DNA from: Magnolia sinica
Taxonomy: Eukaryota > Streptophyta > Magnoliopsida > Magnoliales > Magnoliaceae
Direction of reading: 5' to 3'
DNA length: 64,000 nt
NCBI RefSeq assembly: GCF_029962835.1
Contig: NC_080575.1
Coordinates: 60,739,493-60,803,492 of the forward strand
Under the pieces are notes generated by a model. That model had not been told where the DNA came from. It saw only the letters and a program-made list of their open reading frames with translations, and made no database searches. Of this stretch, positions 34,916 through 45,824 are shown piece by piece. Numbering within the stretch: the first letter of the stretch is position 1; every line of letters begins with the position of its first letter. The position numbers and the translations under genes are program-made.

Positions 34916-35480
34916 ATGGACTCGAACCTTACCTTGAAAGAGGGTGAACCTCCTAAGCTATCTAACATCAATTTGGAGTCAGAAATTGCATATTACAAAA
35001 CTTGTCTTAGGTCCAATAAAATGCATCTCAAGTTCATGAGGTATTCGATCTCTAAGGCAATAAAGGGTGTCACACCGAATGCCAAGGAATTCCTGACCGA
35101 AATTGGAAACCGATTTCAAAAATTGGAAACCGATTTCAGAAATCGGATAAAGCACATACAAGTTCACTTCTGCAAAAACTGACTACTATATCTTATAATG
35201 GCCATGAAAATATCTGAGAGTATATCTTAGAGTTGTCTGATGTAGTTTTCAAAATTCATGCACTAGGCTTAAACATAGAAGATGAACTCCTGGTTTTCCT
35301 AATTTTGAAAATTCTTCCTCCTTAGTTTGGTTCATTTCAAATAAACTATAACACTCAAAAGGACAAGTCAAAAGGAGAAGTGGACATTGATTGAGTTGAT
35401 TGCTCACCACATTCGAGAAGAAGAAAGGTTTAATAGGTGGGGAATGACACATAATGTACATCTTGCGACCTCTACTAAAT
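34916..35480 (+). pseudogene. Copia gag remnant
   Basis: An open stretch at 34916-35182 (MDSNLTLKEGEPPKLSN then AYYKTCLRSNKMHLKFMRYSIS) matches the copia gag (UBN2-type) layout, and a second frame continues to about 35480 with LIELIAHIREEERFNRWG-like sequence. A 21-bp unit is duplicated inside it at about 35102-35145. Stops and frame changes follow, leading to a zinc-knuckle scrap near 35610. Confidence 0.65.
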
Positions 35481-35639
35481 AAGGATAAAGTGGGAATAAG
35501 AAAAAGAAACCAAATATTGGAAAACAGGCTTCAAGTCTACAATTGATGGGCAGCCTCAACCTGAAGATCAATAAAAGAAAACCAAGCTAAGAAGGATGTC
35601 TACTTCTTTTGTAAGAAGCCAAACCATTAAAAGAAGGAA

Positions 35640-36212
35640 TGCATTGTTTAAACAATGACTCGTAAAGAACGATAAAGATCTTGTTTTGGTCTATTTTCGA
35701 ATCTAATATAGTAAATGTGTTAATAAACTCTCAGTGACTAGATTACAGTATTTTTATTCATATATGTAATTCCATGTAGGATCTGTTGCAGAGCTAGAAA
35801 CCAACTGAAGTTGAGAAATTAGTCTATGTGGTCAATGGCATTAAAGCAGACAAGGAGGCAATTAAAGTTCGTAGGCTTAGGTTAGGATGAGGCCAAATTT
35901 TAGATCTAGTAGATACTATTTATGTACCTTCCATAAGGTGCAAATTTAGTTTCTATTTTCTTATTTAGACAATATGGTTATGGTTGTGTTTAAATTTGAA
36001 AATGGGAAGCTTGGAATTTATTATAATTTGAATGTGATTGACATTGGCATTTTGGTTAATAACTTTTGTCGATTGGACCTAAATGTCTCATACGTCTTTA
36101 GCATTAGTTCTTTACATGGAAATGGGAGTAACACCAGCAAAGATAGAGAATGAAAATTCCTTGTCGCACATGCAATTGGGCCATCTCTCTCATGAGATGA
36201 TGGAAAGGCTTG
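35640..36212 (+). pseudogene. Copia protease/pre-integrase remnant (left part)
   Basis: Translates with stops to protease-like and then pre-integrase-like sequence (MVVFKFENGKLG ... LGHLSHEMMERLV). It is cut at 36212 by the solo LTR and resumes at 38762. Confidence 0.6.
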
Positions 36213-38761
36213 TGTCACGACCCTAAATCTAGTGTTGGTAATCCATGATTACTAAACACCAAATTTTGGTTGACAACCTCCGTAGAACTCCAATTTTGGG
36301 ACTTCCAACTATCACATACTAAGTCCCATAAGTGGGGCTCCACAAGGAGGATTTTTGAAAGTAAAGACGATAAACACGTATCATTTCTCAAAATTTCATC
36401 ATATTCAACATATATTACTATGTACAACTAAGCACATCAAGGCAAAACCAAAACATAAACCATATCATATTTACTATACTTGATGTACATATTCAGGGTA
36501 TTACAAAAATATATATACACTGATATGTACAAAACAAAAAAGGACAACTGGAGTCTGTAGCCTCCACTCCTGCAGCTCCCTACTCTCACCTATAAAAAAA
36601 TAGAAAAGAAAGCTTGAGCTACTAAGCCCAGTGAGTGCGTGTGTGCAGTGAAAATGCATGTTTCATGTCATATTCATATAATGCATAGGAATGCACAGGC
36701 CTTTTGGATCGATAACAATAAAATAAAGATACAATGCATTATGCCACTTTTTATGTTCCAAATCATTTTTATATACAGAGGTGGGACTTCTACCTACTTG
36801 TAACATACATACTCTTTTAATGTTTCCACAACTTTCCACATTTCCCAATTGGATCACTAAAGTCTGAAACAGAGGTGGGACTCGCATATGATTGCTACCC
36901 ACTTGTATAGACTTTTCCACCATGGTCAATTATAGAGGTGGGACTACATAGTTCACGGGCCGAACTAGTCTAACCTACTTGTGTTGAACCTCACTATCTG
37001 CCTAACAACGAGAAGTTATAAGTCGCCTGACAAAACGATAGTGGACAATTTACGAGCTCGTCACACACAACCTATCTTTCCTTGCCCATAAGCAGGTCAG
37101 GTCAAACCTCTCAACCAATCGACACGCGTCGGTGGGAGTCGTTGCCTACTTTGGTATTTCGGCATTCCTGCGCTTTGTTCTTCCATCCGGTCTAGGCATT
37201 AGTTGCTCCCAATGGTACCAATCGGGGTTTAGGGACTTTCACCCACGGACCCTCTAATCATGTCCTGTTGAAGTACACATTTTCGGTGTGGTGTCCAACT
37301 CATGTCATAACAAAATATGTTTCATCGCATTTACAATCACTGTATGCATGTATGCATGAGTCCACACACAAGCACAATAGATCATGTTTTTCAAGACAAG
37401 CAAAGGATGACCTTCCTCATGTGGTCTCCTCATGAATTTTAAGTTTCTCATAGGGGTCTCATGTAATGCATCCTGTATCTAGACGGTTCACATACTATTC
37501 ATAGACACATCGTTTGTCACAACACAACCCAATATGATCACCATACCATGATATGAATCATTCACTCTCAATCATACAATGATATATTAACTATGAACCA
37601 TGCATATGATATGCACATGACTTAGCCAATCTAAATTTAATCCGGGATTCATTCCACTATAAGACTTCATGCCACAAGCGTGCTTTTTCTCAAGAATTAA
37701 CTACATCAAAAGGAGGAAGGATAATTCTTTTAAACGTTTTGTCAAACAGGTAGCGGGCGGACTTTTTAAGGGACAGAGAGAAACCGATGACAATACGTAT
37801 GAATTTAAACAAAACTAAAGTATCTCTATCATCCAACCTTCCATTAATAATCTCACTAACTAAATCAGAAAATACAGCAAGAACCTTTAGAAAATCCAGC
37901 AATAACCTAACCCTAGATTAGAAAATTTAGCAATCTCCTAACCCTAATCAGAAAAGCCAGCAATAACCTAACTCTAAAGCAGAAAATCCAGCAATATCCT
38001 AACCCTAGATTAGAAAATTCAGCAATCTCCTAACCCTAATAAGAAAATCCAGCAATAACCTAACTCTAAAGCAAAAAATCAAGCAATATCCTAATCCTAG
38101 ATTCTAAAATTCAGCAATCACGTAACCCTAAATGAAAATCCAGTAATATCCTAACCCTAGATTAGAAAATTCAGCAATATCCTAACCCTAATCAGAAAAT
38201 CCAGCAATAACCTAACTCTAAAGTAGAAAATCCAGCAATATCCTAACCCTGGATTAGAAAATTCAGCAATCACCTAACCCTAAATGAAAATCCAGCAATA
38301 TCCTAACCCTAGATTAGAAAATTCAGCAATTACTTTGTAACAGCCCGACCAGCACAGTATGATATTATCCGCTCTGGGCACAGCCCGCACGGTTTTGTTA
38401 TCAGGGTTTCCCCCAAAAGGCCTCATACCAATTAAGGTACAATATTGTCCGCTTTGGGTCCCGATTGATTGGTAGCTCGCCCAGACCCGGTGCTCCCATG
38501 GTCCCGCCCACATCAGCCCAGCCAACCCTCACGGATTTGTTCTTGCTCAGCGGAAGCTCAAGGCCACTCACCTATAGGAGGCCTCATACTATGAAGGTAC
38601 TAACTCCACATATAACCATCATTACTTCGGACAACTCTTCCGATGTGGGATAACGTTCAACCTCCCACTACATACACAGTAGCCTGCCAACCACTGGTAG
38701 CTCGCCTAGACCCTTAGGCCCCGCCCACATCAGCGTCTGCCCACGTGTGCCCGCCGTCACA
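36213..38761 (-). mobile_element. Solo LTR (about 2.5 kb) of a Del/Tekay-like gypsy element, GCTTG duplication
   Basis: It begins tgtcacgacc and ends ccgtcaca on the plus strand, flanked by GCTTG at 36208-36212 and 38762-38766. The first kilobase is highly similar to 63026-64000, the 5' LTR of the minus-strand Tekay element. The middle (37890-38330) is a tandem array, and the rest includes 'ttccgatgtggga' and gcccacatcagc blocks. It interrupts the copia pre-integrase/integrase frame, whose two halves rejoin across it. Confidence 0.82.
37890..38330. repeat. Tandem array within the solo LTR
   Basis: Repeats of about 33-37 bases built on 'cctaaccctagattagaaaa' and 'ttcagcaat' variants, arranged in higher-order alternation. 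Related words occur in the LTR arms at 57480-58560. Confidence 0.85.
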
Positions 38762-40400
38762 GCTTGTGTAAGAAGGAATTCTTCAGTCCTTGGATTTTAC
38801 GGACTAGAGTTTGTATTGATTGCATTAAGTACAAATAGACCATGACATTAGAAGTGTGCTACTAAGAGTGTAGGACTCTTAAAGTTGATACATAGAGGCA
38901 TTTGTGGATTGTTCTCTGTTGCATTTTGGGATGGGTGTTAGTATTTTATCACCTTTAGATGGCTACTCTCATTATGGATATATTGTATACATGCCTTATA
39001 CACGATAAATAAGTTACTTTAGTGGCCTTTAAATTTATAGAATACCCACAGGACGGTAACATTGTCACATAATTCACAATGCACATCCTTAATCAAGTAT
39101 TAAGCAAGGTTGTATCGAAAATTTTATTTTGCGACACCTTCATGTATGGGATTGTCCTGTAGAAGTCAAGTGTTTAACCCGCAAGAAAGAAACTTGACCC
39201 CAAAATAGTTACTTGTTGGATGCATAAAAAGGTTAAAAGGTTCTAGATTCTATTGTCACTCACACTCCATCAGAATTGATTAGGTTTGTGGATACTAGAA
39301 ACTCAAGGTTTATTAAGGATACTAAAAATAGTGAGAGTGCTAACTCTCCAGATTAATGCCATAAAGATGAATTGAAAACCATGAAGGATAATAAAATCTT
39401 GCATATTGTTGAATGACCCAAGGGGATTAAGCCAATTGGTAACAAATGGTTATTAAAAACTAAACGGGGTTATGAGTAGAGGCATTGGTTTTTAAGAAAA
39501 CATCATCTTCAGTATCAATGTTAGAGTTGTGCTTTTAACAAATGGATAATGGACTTCACTCACACATTAAAAATCCAATCATTTGGAATCGATTGGGCAT
39601 ACAGGCAAACATTCTGGACTGCCTTAATAGTATGAATTCTATCTCTAGATTTGTTTTCATAATGAAATTATATCATGAAGGGCATGAAATAGTATGGCTT
39701 CACCTACTGTGGAAGTAAAATACGTAGCTTATCTTAAGCCTACGCATAATGCGATATTGCTTCAAGTTTTACTCAATATAGAATTGTCTAGTATCTGTAG
39801 AATTCATCAATGAGAAGTAAATGATGGTAGATCTGCTCCCTAATGGCCATTTTGTCACGCTACTTATGAGGCATGCCTTCAGTGGGAGTTGTTGACCTCA
39901 AAGAAGTATTGGGTTCATGGGAGCTTTAGTTTAATCTGGTTCATATACAGACATTTAGACATCTCATTTATTTTGACAATTCTATTATACAGTTTATTTT
40001 GAACTTCTCCTTCAGTGTGCACATTCGTTTTTTAAGCAAGTGGAATGAGACATGTGAAACTCTTAACAAAGACAGTAAAATCACTTGGAGATAGGCACAT
40101 ATTATCACATTAGACATGTAATCTTCATACCACACTTCCATTTCTTTGATCTATATCGTTAAGGTTACTGTTATTCGTGACCATAATTCATCTCACTTCG
40201 GAAAAAATAAATATTGTGTTGACTACCATGATACAGTATCGATGGTCTTATTGGACCAAGTCTAAGAAGTGTTGCGCATGTAATCCAACAATGGTGTTTT
40301 TAAAATCTAGGGGATATGCATTAGGAAGTTTCAAACAAATGTGTTTGTTAAATTGTTTAAAAAAAACTTCATTGTTTTTCTTGATGATTAGTGTGGCCCA
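38762..40400 (+). pseudogene. Copia integrase/RT/RNase H remnants (right part)
   Basis: Resumes with EGILQSLDFTD, then integrase-like (DGYSHYGYIVYM), an RT start (DELKTMKDNKILHIVE, KGIKPIGNKWLLKTK) and an RNase H-like stretch near 39700. Many stops, and large parts of RT, including YVDD, are missing. Confidence 0.6.
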
Positions 40401-40410
40401 AGTGGGAGAA

Positions 40411-40843
40411 TGTAAGACTTATATTAGGTGGGCCCCATGTGATCAATGGTTTGGATGATCTAATTGTTGGATATTTTGATTGAACATATCGGTGGTCCCC
40501 AAAATAGTTGTGATCGATTCAGATACGTAATGCGGTGGTGCGCTTGGACTATGTTATGTATCCATAGTACTTTAATTATACATGGATTTTATCTAGTGTG
40601 GAGACTCTTGAGGGGGGAGTAGTTGTAATGGGTTGAACTACTCCAGGCCCCTCTTCTATAAATACAAGTCTTAGTCCCTTCCCCCACACGTACAGAAAAC
40701 TCAAGTTTCATTAAAAAGGGTTTTCAAAAGGGTGTAAGGTGCGGAAGGCCAAGTTGATCAAGAAATATCCTTGTCAATGCTAAAAGTAAGAATGGCTTCC
40801 AATCCAAGTATGCATTTCAAATTTAGATTTAGTTTTATGATCT
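40411..40843 (+). repeat. 3' LTR of the degenerate Copia
   Basis: Preceded by the polypurine agtgggagaa; starts tgtaagactt. TATAAATA at 40657-40664. The end at about 40843 (ctcca) is set by the TAATTG duplication that follows. Confidence 0.65.
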
Positions 40844-41040
40844 CCATAATTGGTACATAAACGATCCTACATTCCACAATACAGTCTAACAAATCATAGC
40901 TTGTACAAGAACTTCAATAGGAATAACTGTACCAAGAATAGGTATGTCCACCTCTCAAAGGCATCTTAACAAGAAAAATATTGGAAAAGTAAAAGATATG
41001 ATATTGAGAATTTTGCGTTTGGCCTCAATATGTTCTTCTC

Positions 41041-41043
<3 letters not shown>

Positions 41044-41094
<51 letters not shown>
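41044..41094. repeat. (GA)n microsatellite
   Basis: About 51 bases of uninterrupted GA. Confidence 0.95.
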
Positions 41095-41095
<1 letters not shown>

Positions 41096-41741
41096 CAATA
41101 AGTCTTTCTAGGCACTGGCGATTGGGTTTCGATGGAGATGGTGAGAGAGAGGAGAGATGGTAGGTATTCTTGATGAAAGAGGAGAGGAGAGACTATTTGT
41201 CGAAAATGTAATTATTTTAAATCAAAGACAACACTCGGGCTATTTTTACTTTATGTTATTTTCACCTAAAGAGGGAAAAAAGAAAGAAAAGGCCATTAGT
41301 GCAGGGTTACAGACAAAAATGGACCCAACTCATTTCCACCCATCACTGGAACACATCATTAGGGTTATTATATGGGTTGAAGGCCTGAAAATAGGCTGCA
41401 ATCTGGGCATTGCTGGTATATGAATGGTGGGAATATGGTTTGGTGCTATGGGGATGGGATTTACAACCGAAGATACACTACAGTTTGGTGAGGGAGTGGG
41501 TTAGGATGGTAAGGTTGTGGAAATGTATTCAGGTTTGTGGTGGGGCTTGATTACAAGTTGAAGTTTGGTTTTAGAGGCTATTAAGATGTTGCATTGCTAT
41601 CTTTGGGTTGATTTACGGACATGGTTTGGGGATTTTTATGTGATGAACTTTGAGGCACAACTGAGAGAGATCATTGAAGAAGGAATAATTTTCTAGGCTC
41701 AGTCATCCTGCACTCTTAGCAGGATTTCAAGGTTAGAGCCA
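41095..41741. other. Non-coding stretch
   Basis: No gene or repeat boundary seen. Confidence 0.5.
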
Positions 41742-41746
41742 AGGAA

Positions 41747-42009
41747 TGTTTAACAACTACATTGTGCTAATCTTGAGGGCCTATGAGAAGCTACAATGAG
41801 AAGAAGAAGAAAGAAGGAGAAGAAAGATGGAAGAGAGAAACAATGTGAGAGAGAGAGGAGAGAGATGGCAAGAATGCGTGAGATGCTTAGGGTCTATTGA
41901 AAACCAAGCCCTCTACTCTTATTTATAATCTTAAAAACGTGAATAGGGACCAATGGGCCTTACGTGGACTTGGGCCCATGGACCTTATTCAACTATTAAA
42001 CTTTCAACA
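41747..42009 (-). repeat. 3' LTR of the TRIM-like element
   Basis: Plus-strand limits tgtttaac...tttcaaca. It aligns with 42550-42822, including the ggcctatga-aagct block and the gggcccat/ccttattca end. Confidence 0.8.
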
Positions 42010-42431
42010 CTTCCCCTCTAGCTGGAGCATCCTAATAAGGCTCAACTTGGACCAAGGGCTAACATAAACTCATAGAGTTAAGAGGAAAAAGAAGAAAAGA
42101 AAGAAGAAAAGAAAAAGGAAAGAGGGGAACCACCGAGGATTATGATGGGAAATACAAAAAATGCCCAAAAATATTCTCTAATAAAAAAAAATAGCAAACC
42201 CTAGCTAAGGCAGCACAAAATTTGCTTCATAAAAGAAATCAATCTAGTTAAGGCAACACAAAAATTATCAAGTCCTTCAGAAAAATCTTTAAAAAAGTAT
42301 TGAAGAATAAAAAAAATGAAGGAAAAAGAAGAAAAGAGAAAATAAGAAGAAACCCTAGAAGAAGAAGAAACCCTAAAAAAAGAGGAAGAAACCTTATAAA
42401 GAGAAGAAGAAACCTTAAGAGCACTTGGGCT

Positions 42432-42638
42432 CTAATACCATGTTATGCAGCTACATTGTGTTAATCTTGAGGGCCTATGACAAGCTATAATGAAAAGAAG
42501 AAATGAGTAGAAAGATGGAAGAGAGAAACAATGAGAGAGTCTAATACCATGTTATGCAGCTACATTGTGTTAATCTTGAGGGCCTATGACAAGCTATAAT
42601 GAAAAGAAGAAATGAGTAGAAAGATGGAAGAGAGAAAC

Positions 42639-42649
<11 letters not shown>
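42432..42649. repeat. 109-bp tandem duplication covering the primer site and LTR edge
   Basis: Copies at 42432-42540 and 42541-42649 are identical over at least 108 bases, beginning ctaataccatgttatgcagc. Each contains the primer-site complement ctaatacca. Confidence 0.9.
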
Positions 42650-42686
<37 letters not shown>

Positions 42687-42822
42687 AGAACATGAGCTTG
42701 AGAAAGAGAGAGAGTAAGAACATGAGATGCGGTCTATTGAAACCTTAGCCCTTTACTCTTATTTATAATAGTAAAAACGTGATTGGGGCCTATGGGCCTT
42801 ATTCAGCATCAACCTTTCAACA
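42550..42822 (-). repeat. 5' LTR of the TRIM-like element
   Basis: Contains a (GA)n expansion at 42642-42684; ends tttcaaca before AGGAA. Confidence 0.75.
42642..42684. repeat. (GA)n microsatellite
   Basis: About 43 bases of GA inside the TRIM LTR. Confidence 0.9.
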
Positions 42823-42959
42823 AGGAACATTTGTAGATCTTATGTGAAGTGTGAGTCTCCACAGCCCTTGTTGGTCCCCTTCCTTGTGGGTGCTGGGAAG
42901 CTTAATTTTTATGGAACCACGGGTGGAAATCCTCTCATTAGTTGGGGGTATTATCCTTA

Positions 42960-44420
42960 GGCATGTCAATGGCAGTATTCACATGGTTTCAAGTGATGCA
43001 TTAGTAGCTTCTTCCTTCTCCTTTTGAGAAGCACTTTGTATCTTTTGGGGCAAGCTGTTGGGACTTTGGAGTAGTTGAGGGGCCTATGTGGACATCACTA
43101 AATGGGGGAGGATGGAAGGTGCCATTCCTCGGGAGTTATGTTTTTGTTGTCAATGAAGAATCTCTGCTGCCCTTGGGCTAAAGTTCCATTTAGGGCCTGC
43201 TTGATTTTTGAAGTAAATGGTAATTACCTGGGAAATAAGTAATAATTACTTACCAGGGAATTACCCCATCGTTTCTTGCGCCTATGTTGACGGCTTAGCT
43301 TTTTGGCGTTACAATTAAGGATGGCTGCCAAATGAATATAGGGCCCACTGTGATGTACGTGATGTATCAACACTGTTCATCCTATACGTCAACCTCATTT
43401 AGGCCATGAACCCTAAAATGATGCAGATCCAAACCTCCAGTGGACCACACCACAGGAAACAGTGGAAATTGAATGCTTGCCGTGTAAAAATTTATGTGGC
43501 CCTTAGAATATTTGGCTGAAGCTGATATTTGTGTTTACACCTTATCAATGTTTTTATGACCTCATGAACAGGTTAGATGACAAATAAACAGTAATGTGGG
43601 CCCAATAAACAAAATAACTTTTAATGGCGGACGTTTAAGGCCATTGTTTCCCTTGATATGGGCCACTTGGGCATTTCATTTATCTCAATTTTGGACTTAG
43701 GCCCTAAAATCTTCTGATAAAACAGATGAACAGTGTGGATATGTCAGGTAGATCACAGTGGGGTCCACAAATGTAAGTCAGCTTTTTTGGACCAATTTTC
43801 GAGAGGAAAATGCATTTGAAATTTCAAACAGGGGAAAAGGTAATAATGACCTTTTTGCAAGGGTATTTCCCTCTTCCCTCAAAATCAAACAGGCCCTTAC
43901 CACTCTTTAAGGAAAATAATTCAGATGTTAATCTTTAGCTAAGAAGGGAGCAAAGAGCCATGCTCTTTTTTTTGGAAACTTGCTTTCCCTCTCACAAAAT
44001 TTCCTTTTTAATAAAATTATTTATCATATAAAAAGGATTATGGGCTGTGGCTGAGAAAGTGGGACTTAGCACCTTATCTAGAAGGGAGGCATTAGCGGTA
44101 TCATCCCTCCCTGTGAAAAGTACTTCGTGTTTTTTGGGGCAACTTCTTGGGAGAAGTAGTTATTGAGGGGGGCTTATGCTAATACCGTTAAATGGGTGAG
44201 GAATGTGTCATTCCTTGGTGAGTTATGTTTTGTCTTCCATTAAATTTGTTCGCCTATCTTTGGGCTAAGCATTTGTCTACCTACTCTTGTAGAGAGAGCA
44301 ATTCTGAGGCTAAATCTTTTTGCCTAGGAGGGAGCAAGGGTGCTAAGCTCTTCTCAATGAGAACTTGCTTCCCCTTCTGAAATTTCTTTGTAATAAAATG
44401 ATGTTTTCGTCTCAAAAGAT
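42960..44420. repeat. Diverged direct repeat, second copy uninterrupted
   Basis: A block at about 42995-43192 plus 43897-44045 (split by the MITE at 43193) is repeated at about 44090-44420. Both contain 'ttttggggcaa-tt-tggga', 'attccttgg-gagttatgtttt', 'gggagcaa' and 'tttctttttaataaaa' words in the same order. Identity unknown; the A-rich 3' portions suggest LINE or gene-derived ends but no domain is visible. Confidence 0.6.
43193..43896. mobile_element. PIF/Harbinger-type MITE, 704 bases, TTA duplication
   Basis: The ends gggcctgcttgatttt and aaaatcaaacaggccc are inverted repeats with one mismatch, flanked by TTA at 43190-43192 and 43897-43899. It inserts cleanly into one copy of the flanking direct repeat. 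The interior carries gtggaccacacc and gggcccac words common in this window. Non-coding. Confidence 0.82.
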
Positions 44421-45002
44421 TTAAGTTTGGGTTGCAGCTGAGAATTGAGGTAGTTAATGGGTTAAAGTTGGGATGCTTTTAGGGTACAGTTAGGGTATTT
44501 GAGCTAGAAAAGACCATTACTTTGAGATCTAAGTTGTAGAAATGATTTGGCTTAGATAAATTTGAGGAAGTTTTAGGGAATTAGGGTTTAGACTAATTAG
44601 GGTAGAATTTGGGGAAGCTAGTAGGGAACCACACGATGCATGGGTGCACATGAAGATATTTCGCATGTGTCAATGTAGAAAGCTTGTTCAAGATCCAAAT
44701 CATTCAACAAGTTGACTTCCTTATGTATGTGTAGTGATACACTCATGATGATTAATGTTATCTACACTTGCATGGATGATGAAGGCTAATGGCATTTGCT
44801 AATGTTGGATGAAGGAAGCATTTTGTGTAGTATCTAGGGCCAGTTATAGGTGAATCCCACTCTTAAGATGATTTGGCCCAAAAATCATGCAAGCCCACTT
44901 GGTTGTTGTCACCAATCTCTAACATGTGTCACATTAGCACTTGTGGCCATATAGCTAGAACATGATTAAGTAGTTAAAGGATCATTGGAACAATATTTTA
45001 TG

Positions 45003-45585
45003 TTGGTTTTTTTTCAAAATAAAATAAAAATAAACTAAATAGAAAAAGAGGTTGTGACTTTTGGTGATTCTTGGTGACAATTGGTTGCGAATCATGGTGA
45101 CTGGTGAAATGGAGTAAATTTAAATTTAATAACAATGCAAAGTTGCCATTAATGAAAGGACACCATGAAAAAGCATGTGCCTTTTCATAAAAGGGACTCA
45201 AAGTGTCCATTCTTAGTTTATTAAAATCTACCTTGGGTCATTCAATAACATCACAATCTCCAACAATACCCTCTCTTTATCCTCTTCTCCAACATTTTTT
45301 TTCTAGCCTTTATATATATATATTAAATGCGGAAATTGTAGAAATTTCAGTGGGAAAATTGCAAATACTAAAAAACTCAAGGTGTAAATTGCAAAAAGAA
45401 GAAGAAGTCAGTGGTGTATGTTGCTTAAGTGTGTTCAGGGTGCAATTTTTCGGTTTTGCAAGCCACATTTCTCCGGTTTAGGAGAGAGCTTATTGTATCC
45501 TAGAGGCGGATTTGTGTAAATCCCCTTACAAAGTAGTTCAACCACCAGTAGAGTGCGAATATCTCCCTAAAAATAGTGACACTAT
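45003..45585 (+). repeat. Probable Copia-type LTR fragment, left of the nested Copia
   Basis: AT-rich sequence with features of a copia LTR: 'tttataaaagggactc', a 'tatatatat' segment and the R/U5-like 'ttgtatcctagaggcggattt' and 'accaccagtagagtg' words. It is cut at 45585 by the minus Copia and continues from 51268. No partner LTR was found, so it may be a solo LTR. Confidence 0.35.
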
Positions 45586-45824
45586 AGTAGAAGATGATTT
45601 GATGATTATAGTGTGGAGAAAAGAGGAGAAGAGTGAGAGGGAAGAAGAAGAAAGAGAAGAGTTTGTGGAAATGTTGTGTGTTAGCTGACATGCCTTAACA
45701 CACAATGTTTATTAGGATAGAGCATATAATACACTGCAGTAGAAGAGGAAAGTGTGCACATGTACTTACATCAAAAGAGCCGCTAACCACACTAACCACA
45801 CACTATACATTAACACTCTCTAGA
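45586..45824 (-). repeat. 3' LTR of the minus Copia
   Basis: Plus-strand limits agtagaagatg...ctctctaga; aligns with 51037-51262. Confidence 0.88.

Larger units (their letters stand above)
33050..40843 (+). mobile_element. Degenerate Ty1/copia element with nested insertions
   Basis: Related LTR segments begin tgtaagactt at 33050 and 40411. Between them lie copia remnants in order: gag, zinc-knuckle scrap, protease/pre-integrase, integrase, RT fragment and an RNase H fragment, all full of stops. TAATTG stands before the 5' LTR (33044-33049) and again after the 3' copy (about 40844-40849), a likely target duplication that sets the right end. A hAT MITE and a 2.5-kb solo LTR inserted later; without them the element is about 4.7 kb. 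Confidence 0.75.
41747..42822 (-). mobile_element. TRIM-like miniature LTR element, AGGAA duplication
   Basis: On the minus strand a 5' LTR (42550-42822) is followed by a primer site tggtattagagc, a short non-coding, purine-rich internal region (about 42010-42430), a polypurine tract agaggggaag and a 3' LTR (41747-42009). AGGAA flanks both ends (41742-41746 and 42823-42827). Total size 1.08 kb, LTRs about 265 bases and no coding region are the hallmarks of terminal-repeat retrotransposons in miniature. A 109-bp duplication spans the primer site. Confidence 0.82.

Noticed and set aside
37890..38330. Regularly spaced short repeats resembling a CRISPR array
   Set aside because: Units are contiguous with no unique spacers, the genome is a plant, and the array lies inside an LTR.
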